From NCBI GenBank assembly GCA_905178155.1, contig CAJINV010000003.1:7735882-7799881 (forward strand): a stretch of 64,000 nucleotides of DNA, in the 5' to 3' direction. Below, piece by piece: positions 53,818 to 62,717 of the stretch (positions are counted from its first letter, which is position 1; the number at the start of each line of letters is the position of its first letter). The DNA comes from Amoebophrya sp. A120. Taxonomy: Eukaryota > Sar > Dinophyceae > Syndiniales > Amoebophryaceae. Under the pieces are notes generated by a model. It was not told the origin of the DNA. It saw only the letters and a list, made by a program, of their open reading frames with translations, and ran no database searches. Made by a program: the position numbers and the translations under genes.

Positions 53818-56168
53818 CTAGATTTCGTCGTCGTCCTTGTCATCGTCCGCATCGATGTCGCCGTCATCGTCTTCAGCCGGTGCTGGTGTGGTGGTCGTGG
53901 TCTCGGACTCCTTCTTCTTCTCGAGCTCCACCTTGTTCAACGCTTCCCACTTTTCCGCGAACTTGTCAGCCTCAGCCTCGTCGTCCGTGATGATCAAGTT
54001 GTCGAAGAAGGAGCCAGCTGTGTGAATGAATCAATGCGGTTTGTTGATCATCTTCATGTTGCTGGAAAACAATCCGCACGACTAAGCGGGAAATGCAGCG
54101 ATGCTGCTCAACACAAAAAGTCACGCTATTGTGCTTTGTCCTAGCACTGAAGTTGTGATACAAGAACCAACAATTATGCAGAGAAGAATTGATAGTACCT
54201 TTCACTTGCCAGAGGTCAAAGCCAACGAACGCAAACTCGTCGTAGGCGTACAGGGAATCGTTGGCCTCATACTCTGGGTTCGCAATCTTCTTGGGGGCCC
54301 ATACGCCCTTGTATTCCGGGTTCTTGATGCGCTTTGGCTTCCACTCGCCCTTGTAGTCCGGGTTGGCCTTCTTCGGTGCCTCCCACTCGCCATCCTCCTC
54401 AGCATCCCAGTCCTGTGTGTGAAGTTTTTTCATCGAAGACTACGCTGCACTTCGACCTACGCGTGCCCCTACGCACGGTCAAGTTGTACGCTCGGTATGT
54501 ATCGCCGGACCCCGAAATAACTGTAACAGCAGCAACCCGTGAGATAATCAGTTGCACAAGCATGTAAATAGATGAATGAAAAATCACCTCTGGCTTTTTT
54601 GCATCCGGGTCCTCGATCTCGGCTTCTTCGACCCAGTCCTCCGGCTTCTTGTCTTCCGGGTCATCCATGAACTCCTCGTCAACCTGAAGGTTTCAAATTC
54701 AATGAATGGAATCAGCCCTAATAGAAGAGTTAAGTAGTTGCGGCGTTGTCGACGAATGAGGTGCCATAGACCTACAACTCTATCAATCTTCAGACCTTCA
54801 ACCCAGAGCACAGCAACGCAATCAGATTAGGTTTGCGAATCATAACAAGTACCCAGTCGGCGGGCTTTTTGTCCTCCGGGTCATTGATTTCCTTGGCGGG
54901 AAGCAAGTCCCAGTCTTTCTCGAGCTCGCCGCTGTAGATTTCCTGCTTGTCGACGAGGACTTTTACCGTGTTATCCGGCTTAACAACCAGTCGGTACAGG
55001 TTCGTAACTCCGTCCTTATCCTGCTTGTACGGAAGGTCGCTAGTCTTCAAAACGTTCTTACCTGAGGAGGAAGCGAATTATCTATTGATGTTTTTCACAT
55101 TTCACATGTCGGAGAGAACAAGCGAAGGACAGTCCTTCGCTTGTTCTCTCCCTAGTTTACTGGATTGTATTTCAAACAACCCGGTAGTGAATTGTTGAGT
55201 CAGAGTAGTGTCGACAGCGCTCCACTGGAAAAATGGAGCCTCCGTCCGACGTCGAACTTTGTTGTCTTGTAAGATACCTAACTGAAAAGAGTGTCAATAT
55301 CAGAGACCAGCGGTAGTGTCTCGACAGTGCCCCCTCACAGGGAGGGCCTCCGTCCGACTTCGATCTTCTGGTAGGATTCTCGTCATGATCATGAGAGGCA
55401 AGCCTTCCTGCCACCTGCTTCACAACTCGTGCTTGTCAGAAGCAAATTATACGAGTTTGTCTTCCTAGCTGGCCCGAGGGACGCAGCTCTGTTCGACCTC
55501 TATCTCGTCGCGTTCATCCTTACAACTGGAGTTGTATTTCCCTGCATGTCAATAAATGACACATGTTAATACCACGACAGTTACTTACTTACTTCCTTAC
55601 CCTTGTAGCTGAAGATCAGGTGTGTTCGCTTGTTGTAGCCGCACTTGTCGGGCCCGAACATGATGTTGTATACGGTTGGGTCGCCAAACTTCGTCGCGTC
55701 CTCCATCTTTGGTCCTGTATAATTCGTTTCATAGTTTTGTGTCGTGTCAAGTCTAGTGCATCGCGCTACCTGGCTGATGTCAAAATCGTGTACACATACA
55801 CCAAAGCAGAGACACTTCTGACAGGACAAAAAAAATTGTGTATACATAGTACCTAGCTTGATGTAACCGCCGCCACACTCGATGTCCTTGTCGTACTTGG
55901 CCTGGTACTGCACGATGAGCGTCTTGCCCTTGTTTGAGAAGGGTTCGAAGCTGGCGCTGGCGCCGTAGAAGCGGGCGTCCTGCGTGGTCGCGAGCGCCTT
56001 GTCCTCCTCCTCATCGGCGGACCACTTGCCGGCTTTGATCTCGAAGGTTCCCATCTCCGAGTCCGATTTCCACGTGGACGCGGTCCACTTCGACATGTCG
56101 CTGAAGGTGTCGCTGAAGAACACCTCGGCGGCGGCGCCGCCGACGAGTACGGAACTCAAACGATTCAT
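53818..56168 (-). CDS. CRT: Calreticulin
   Basis: At least six exons: from ATG 56168 (VFFSDTFSDMSKWTASTWKS), then PKMEDATKFGDPTVYNIMFG with CGYNKRTHLIFSYKGK, KNVLKTSDLP...VKPDNTVKVLVD, the P-domain, and the acidic tail. All introns have GT-AG ends. The N-domain lectin motifs (KYDKDIECGGGYIKL, MFGPDKCGYNKRTHLIFSYK) are typical. The P-domain carries three copies of the first repeat (DPEDKKPADW, DPEDKKPEDW, DPDAKKPEDW) and three of the second (GEWEAPKKANPDYKG, KPKRIKNPEYKG, APKKIANPEYEA). It is an ER calcium-binding chaperone for glycoproteins. The signal peptide is short and weak (LSSVLVGGAAA). The tail ends KDDDEI and then a stop, without the usual KDEL/HDEL retrieval signal. Co-occurs with a neighbour rich in N-glycosylation sites. 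Confidence 0.95.
55111..55151. repeat. Perfect 20-bp inverted repeat in a calreticulin intron
   Basis: The left arm GGAGAGAACAAGCGAAGGAC (55111-55130) is exactly complementary to 55132-55151, with a one-base spacer. It could form a cruciform or, in the transcript, a near-loopless hairpin. It lies in the intron between the second and third exons. Confidence 0.95.
55205..55368. repeat. Degenerate direct repeat in the same intron
   Basis: Two units starting TAGTGTCGACAG and TAGTGTCTCGACAG, each followed by a short inverted repeat (CTCCACTGG...TGGAG; CCCCCTC...GAGGG) and the shared string GCCTCCGTCCGAC, about 110 bp apart. Confidence 0.75.
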
Positions 56169-57019
56169 CTTCCGAAAACGATCGATGTGTGAGTTGTAGC
56201 CCGGAGTGCAAAGACCACGGTCCACAAAACTTTCCGATAAGGTAGAGACTTGTGCTAGGTTGTATATATTTTTTGCGAAAATAGAATTTCGGTGTTTTTT
56301 ATGATGGAAGAAAAAAAAGGGAACATCAATCACGATCAGCAAACGCACGCATGCCATGGAACATCAATGACAAAAGCCATAGATCATCGACGGCGACAGA
56401 ACAGATCCGTTGCAAAATGGGATCACACCCGGATACGCACTGTCCGGGATCGAACGTGCTGCGCCGGAAAAAAAAAACGCGTCAGAAACAGTTGTCATCG
56501 ATCGAAACTGGATCTGCTTTCATCAAACTGATCCTGAATTGTGAAAACTGTGATGAAGGTTCAAAGATGCGCAAAGAATGAGGGGAACTGAAAACTGCGG
56601 GCACCGAAGTTGTGTAAGCCAAGACCGCGAAGCGCAGCGACTTCTATTGTCCGGTAAACGCAAAATAGTACACGCCGCCCGTGCGTCCCTTTGGACATTG
56701 ATCGGAATCGTTGGAGGAAAATTATAGGACGTGAGAGAAGGCAGTCAGGACCTGTTTCACGTTATGGATCTGTCGAGATAGGCTTCCTTCCTGCGAGTGG
56801 GTTGAACACACTGCCTACCAAGTTGTCACTGCACGACGGGGCTGCAGCCTCTACAACCACTCCTCTGCGGGACGTGAAATTCGATTCTTACAAGCAAGCC
56901 TTTCATTTGAAACATGCATTCTTGTTCTTCATCGAGTTGGTGTTACTTAGAATCATTCCGGGAGACTACTGCAATTCCAAGATCATACACGAGAGACGTG
57001 AAAGACATAATTGCCCGTT
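56169..57019. other. Spacer
   Basis: About 850 bases. A + strand frame begins at 56691 and runs antisense into the hydrolase gene; not accepted as a gene. Confidence 0.4.
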
Positions 57020-60000
57020 TCAAGTCGGATGGACTTCAAGCCTTGTGCGACTCCCGCCGCGAAACAGGCTCATCACGCTCTGCTGGATGCGTCCGAAGAC
57101 AGTAGATGCACGACGTGGCTCGACCGCCCCGCTTCGGGACAGCGAGGATCTTCGACCTGATGCACCCAGTGACGATGCGTCGCGGAAGCTCTTACCATCT
57201 GTTCCGGGCGATTCCGCGAGGATCTGGACCTTCTTCTTGCGTCGTTTCCGCCGCGCTGCTTCCGTTGGCTCACCGTTGCTATCCAGCAATGAAACCGCCA
57301 CGGGTGGGTGATCCACGAGCTGTAGCCCTGCCACTGGCGGCGGCGGCCAGGCTTCGGAAGGTGCGCTGCTTGTTTCCTTTGAGCTAGAGCTGCTGTTCGT
57401 TGATGCGGACACCGCGGAGCCCGAGCTGGGCTGATCTCGGATCGGCGCGATGGCGTCAGCACTACCATCTCGATCTCCTGGTGGTCCAGATCTTGAAGAC
57501 GACGGCTGCTGCGCACCATGACAGAATTGCCCGGAGCTGCTTCCTGTAGTACCTGATTTGTCGGCCTTCACTTTCCGCTCACGCGACTTCTCTTTTTTTC
57601 GCGCGGAGTGCTTGCTTGAGATATCGCTGATGTTTCCCCGGAAATACCCGCTGTAGGGACTGCTCGCGGCGTGGTCCTTATTTCTCTCGGGGTTTTGATG
57701 AAACTCCTGCGCTGCCCCTCCCAATGCCCCCAGCACATCCGTCTTGCTCTTCCGGCCTCCGTGCTTGCTCCACCCGCGTACGGACGAGCTTGACGACGAG
57801 GCCGAGCTGTTGGCGCAGGAACTATTGGCGGACGACGGCGGGACCATTCGCGTGTGTGACCCGTCCAAGTGCGGTATGTCGTCGTCCACGTCGTCCTCGT
57901 GTTCACTGTTCCCCGGGAACTGCACGGCTGGCCCAGAGGTTGACGCAGCAAGACTGGAGGCCGCGGGGGACCCGGTCGGTTGTGGTTCGCCGGGACCGTG
58001 CGTTTCCCGCTTGGACTTTTCCAGCGCCTGGGAGAGGAGCTCGTCGTCCTCCAGGTCTTGCGGTTGGTTCAGCTTACTGAACCGATCCACAAAATTCATG
58101 CGGCGCTCCAGTTGCGCGGACTCCAACATGGCTTTCCGCACGGCCTCGTCAGCATGGTCGCGCACGGATGCCGCGGTCGGGGCGGCTTGAGACGCCTAAA
58201 GGAGAAGACGAGAAAGGAATAGATAGTACGTGAAAAATACAACTTTTTTCGTACGCGCTTCTTTGCATGCGGATTCGGCTGGGACTATTAAGCCCAGCGC
58301 GCAAAATGAGAATCGAAAAGGAAAACTTGGATGCAATCTCGCAGTCTAGCACGGAGCGGCAATGAGAGCCAAACTACTTTCCACTCTGTCTATGTATTGC
58401 GCTTCTTTCCATTTATACAAGTACTTATGTACCTGTAGGCGCTGGCGTGCCTCCTCCTCTTGCTTCGCAGCCAGTTCGCGTCGCTGTGCCTCCTGCCACC
58501 GATACTGCGCACCAGGTTCGTAAAAAGTGGATGGATCCACGGTCGCGGGTGCGTTGTTTGGCCTGCTCCGGCGCTCCTCCTCCGTGAGCATCGAGGTCAA
58601 ATCAACTTCGCGTCTACTGGTCGCGACAGCAGCTTGCACGTCTTCGAGGCCTGTAGGGTGATTTGACAATTAACGGATCTTTCTGTCGTGGAACCGGGGG
58701 AAAGAGACTCATCACCCTTATTCGTCTAACAGCAAAACACTTACACTGTAGTTCTACTGTAGTATAAGCTTAAAACAGTCATCTGCGGTGGCAATCCAAC
58801 CTGTGCGCTGCTCCATCTGGAACTGGTGGTAACTGTCTTCTGCTGCCTTCTGCCAGCTCGCCAATTGCGCCATGGGATCTACTTCCACGCGGGACCGCAG
58901 TTCCGTAAGCCGGTCATCCTTAGCCTCTTTGCGATACGTTGTCCCACTATCGTCGCACGCGCGTAGGAATTCGTCTTCCTCGGCGCCGAAGGTGTCCAGA
59001 TACTCGTCCAAGGAGGTTGCCAGGGCGTTTTCCGTCTCGTCGATGAGATTCCGCTCCAGTACCCTGCGGGTCGTTTTTCCGAAAATTATATCTGCTTTTC
59101 GAGCATCAAAAATAACGACTTACACAAAGAAAGCGCACGATTAATATGCAGTGGAATAGGGCCAAATAAATAACTTGGAACGCAGAAGTTGCACTAGTCG
59201 CAAAATAAAACACTCCAGAAGTGCAGCTGATATCAACCGAAAACAAAAAGATACCGCACGCCAAAACTGTATTCCGGAGTTGTCTTCTTAAGTTTCCAGA
59301 AGGACAACCGCTTGTATTTTTCATCTTGTGTCTCCTTGTGTTGCACGTTCATCATCGCCTCGGCTCCGAAATTCTGCTCCTGCTGTTGAAACCGCTGGAA
59401 AACAGCCAATTGCGAGTCCGTCATTTGCTTATCCTGTTGTTTAGTATGATGTCTCGATGAGAAAATGAAACAGCAGTCGGGAAGTAAGTACTTACTACAC
59501 ACGACTGCCTTGAAGTTAGTTGTCATGCTTGCCCATCATCTTCGGCGAATCTATTTTGCATGATTGCCGATGCCGATCGTAAGAAGAGAAAAGCAAAAGC
59601 GGCTCGGGCGATGAAAGATAAGCATTACATACTTACCGCCATGAGTGCCATCTTGTCTTGTTGTTTTCTCATGTGCTGCTTGAGCCTTTCCAGGTAGTCG
59701 AGCCGGCCGAGAAGGTCCTGGGAGTTATACACCTCGACGTTGGTGCCGGAGAGGAACTCGCACGTGTACACGAGGAAGTACTTGCTCGGGACCAAACCAC
59801 AGACGGAGGGCAAGCCCGGATCCGGCGACTCGGAGAGAATCACGCGCTTCAGATCGCTGGCCGTGAGCGTGCCAAACTTGATCTGGTGGGCCAGGAGTTT
59901 GGACCGTTTTGCGATTTCCTCAAAGATCGCCAGTGTGTCGGAGACCTTGAACATGATAACCTCGCGCGACTTATCGCCGTAGGTTTTCGGGTCGTGCGCG

Positions 60001-61298
60001 AGGAATACCGTGTTCGCGGTCTGCAACAAGAGTTTCGATACCGTGTCGACGTCGTATCCGAGTGCACAACTCCCCCTCCCGCTCAATGATATGAATGAAT
60101 GCCTTGAGCAGCAACAGGAGCAAGGACCGGACGCGAATGCAGTGTCTGCATGTTAAATCCACACATGGACTGTAGTCCTTTTTATGGTTCCGTAACCTGT
60201 GATGCAGGCAGTGCTAAAAGGCAAGGGGTGGGCGAGTTAATGTGTTGTGCATGCCAAATGAGGGGGAGGGGGAGCTGTGCACTCTGGTAGGTCGTAGCCG
60301 GTGAGGATGGGTGCGAACGTATCCTGTGTAAAAACGTCCCATAAATATCCAGAGTTGTTGTCATGCTGAAGGAGGAATTGCAGTACTACAATTTGCACCC
60401 CACCTCTGCCCTAGGCCTGCGCTGTCATGCAGATCTGCAATTGCTGGAACACGTGCAACGCGCATCCCGCCCAAGAACAGAAGAGTATTTTCAGTCGTAT
60501 TTTTGCCCTGTAACGATCCTGCAAATAGAGCAAGGAGATGGCTTTATTTGTGACGCGGTTGTCCTTGCTAACCTACACTACAATCGAGCGCAAAACGTGT
60601 CGCGCGTGGGTGACTCCCAAATTATTTGTGCTGCAGAGATTGATACCAATCACGGACAATCATGGGGTGGAGACGTTTTTAGTCATGGGATAGAGCATGA
60701 TGTGGCGTACCGCGAGCATCTTGGGGATTTTTTTGAGGCAGTTGAGCACCATGTTGGCGCTGTCTCCCCAGGAGCAGAGGTGCACGCGGGGAATTTTAAG
60801 CGTTTCCAGCACCACCCGGATCACGTCCACGTCGAAACTTTTCCACTTGTCCGGCGAGCAGCGGCTCATGGAGCCCACGGTGGACTTGGAAAACCCCGGG
60901 AGATCCAGGAAGATGCAGTTGAAGTTGTTCTTCACCAGGTGCGGGGCGAACTTCATCCAGCACCAGCTGGTGGTCAAATTTTCGTCCGTCCGCCAACCGG
61001 GCAGAAACATGACGAATTTCGTACTCTTGCGCGCCTTGGCCACCTGGCTCATGGGCACGTCCCCGCTCTCGTACATTTTCGCGGTGGCCATGGTGGCCGG
61101 GTCGTACACCGTGCGCAGGTAGATCTGCAGGTTCAACCCCGTGACCACGTCGATCTTTTTGTTGCGGATCGCCTCCTTCAGGAAAATGCCCTCCTCCGGG
61201 GTGAAGTAGGTGCTCTGCAGCACCTTCCCGTCCGCGATGGTGACGGACAGAGTAAACACGTCGCCCCCGACGTCGAACACCTGAAATTGCTTCGACAT
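57020..61298 (-). CDS. Alpha/beta hydrolase fused to a long tail with a ubiquitin-interacting-like motif
   Basis: Exons 61298-60675, then 60323 through an introner to 59637, 59433-59255, 59063 to about 58802, about 58650 to 58438, and 58197-57020. Phases of the first four agree. The hydrolase part has FVMFLPGWRTDENLTTS (oxyanion region), NCIFLDLPGFSKSTVG, the nucleophile elbow VHLCSWGDSANMVL (Ser), and after the introner exon TANTVFLAHDPKTYGDKS, which could carry the acid residue. The catalytic His is not certain. The tail is helical and charged, then contains EDDELLSQALEKSKRE, which fits the UIM consensus (four acids, A, then S). The last 250 residues are Ser/Lys-rich and disordered. An upstream exon linked by a GT-AG intron at 61306-61617 may extend the N-terminus; its start was not found. 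Confidence 0.72.
60055..60290. mobile_element. Introner-like element, family C (236 bp)
   Basis: TSD GTCG (60051-60054 and 60291-60294). TIRs: GAGTGCACAACTCCCCCTCC on the left and GGAGGGGGAGCTGTGCACTC on the right. Almost the same length as the other family C copy (235 bp). Removal on the - strand joins LTGYD to VDTVSK in frame. No GT-AG. Confidence 0.9.
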
Positions 61299-61305
61299 GC
61301 GGGCT

Positions 61306-61617
61306 CTGCGTGGGAAATATCGACCTGGGTCTGGAGATATCAAAGCGCACACTTGTGACGCGTCCTGGTGCCGGTCACACAAAAATTTCAATTTGTCTGG
61401 CATGCGTTGCGATGAATGATGCTATTCCTGGCCATGCTGAATTGGGTGTTACTTTTCATGCAGAAGTGTAGGCATTGCTAACGCGTTCCCGCCGTCGAAT
61501 CTGTGATGCTAGCCCCTGCATTCCACATATTATCATACCTGTTGTATAGAGGGCATGGACAAGCTGCGTGACAAACTTCTGCACTGTTCCAGACCCAGAC
61601 ATATTTGCACTCGATAC
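61306..61617. mobile_element. Introner-like element, family A, with GT-AG ends and no clear target duplication (312 bp)
   Basis: TIRs near both ends: AAATATCGACCTGGGTCTGG on the left and CCAGACCCAGACATATTTGC on the right, as in family A. On the - strand it reads GTATCGAG...CCACGCAG, a canonical intron just upstream of the hydrolase ATG (61298). The flanks (CCAG and GCAG) match poorly, so it may be an older copy that has acquired standard splice sites. Confidence 0.75.
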
Positions 61618-62717
61618 TGGTCTAGTGCGGTCCAAAAGTTCGTATTTGGTATTGAGTTCTCTGCGCCAAATGCTGCGGCGGTCGTCGGGATGCCGTGTCG
61701 AAGTAGTTGCACCACGACACACTTGTAGTGCGCTGGTGGACCTTGTCCGACGGTCTGGGGCTTACATCTAAACCATGTACTACATACCCCTTGGTTGTGT
61801 GATGATGAGAATAACTAATTCAGAAAATTTTCTTCATGATGCGTTATAATGTTCGAAGAAGAACTTGTTGTGTTAGAAGCTGTGTGTCTGTGCTAGTGTC
61901 CGCAGGTAATCTGTGTTCCACTTCGAGTAGAAGACGTAGCTTGCGTTGCTGCAGCTGCGCTCTTGTCGCGTAGTCAAGATGCCGTGCCGCGCTTGGTACG
62001 TACATTAGTATTGACGATGGAGAAGCTGCACGTCAAGGTGAGACACTTGGTCATTTTTTGTTCGTTGTCAGCTTGAAAAGCTTGCACCAAGGAGACAAGG
62101 AAAGCAGTGCGTACAGGCGGTGCGTGATGTAGTATACGTAGTTAGAAGATTCTAAGTCAGTGGAGGCCTGGAGCAGTTGGAAAAAGATTTATATGGGTCA
62201 GAATTTTACAACACATTCATACGAGCCGCATTGCGTGTCTCCTAGGCACAAACGCGCACACTCTGCCTCTCCCGCTCTCTGTCGTGGCTGTGCGATTTCT
62301 TTCTGTCTTTTTCGCTCTGCAGAAAACTTAAGCCTTACTCGATCAATGTAGGCTGAATCAGCGTTCCTGGTGTGGTTTCATCGATCCTGAGTACGAGAAC
62401 AATCCAGGTATGGTTTGGTTCCATCTCCACCACGGCATGCACACACATGCAACGCCCAGGGTGTCCAGTCAGTGTGTGGGCGTCTGACAAATTTCATGTA
62501 GATTCTTTCGTGAGAATCAAGACGGCGGGCGCTTCGAAGCAAAAGGATTCGCAACATTGACTTGCAACTGTGCGCGAGTGTAAGCATGAAGTCAATGTGT
62601 CATCATCACTCCGTCTTCGCATCTGGCAGCTTACAACTTTTCGCAATTCTTTTATCCATTTTGTTCTCACTCTTCCCGCCCACATAATAAATTATTATGT
62701 GAAAGAACTTGCTTCTT
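61618..62717. other. Spacer, possibly with the 5' exon of the hydrolase gene
   Basis: The first 130 bases on the - strand stay open in the frame that connects to the hydrolase ATG (PTTAAAFGAENSIPNTNFW), so they may be coding or leader. The rest shows no gene I can support. Confidence 0.4.

Noticed and set aside
56691-57311. 206-codon + strand frame
   Set aside because: Half of it is antisense to the hydrolase tail, no domain is visible, and it opposes the local gene orientation.
60363-61358. 331-codon + strand frame
   Set aside because: It is antisense to the alpha/beta hydrolase exon, which has clear motifs on the - strand. The + translation is His/Val/Gln-rich noise.
62020-62490. Possible short + strand gene: MEKLHVK followed by a GT donor at 62040, and a later stretch reading WCGFIDPEYENNP
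   Set aside because: The two pieces do not join in phase with an evident acceptor, there is no known domain, and it would break the - strand block. Worth checking with RNA data.
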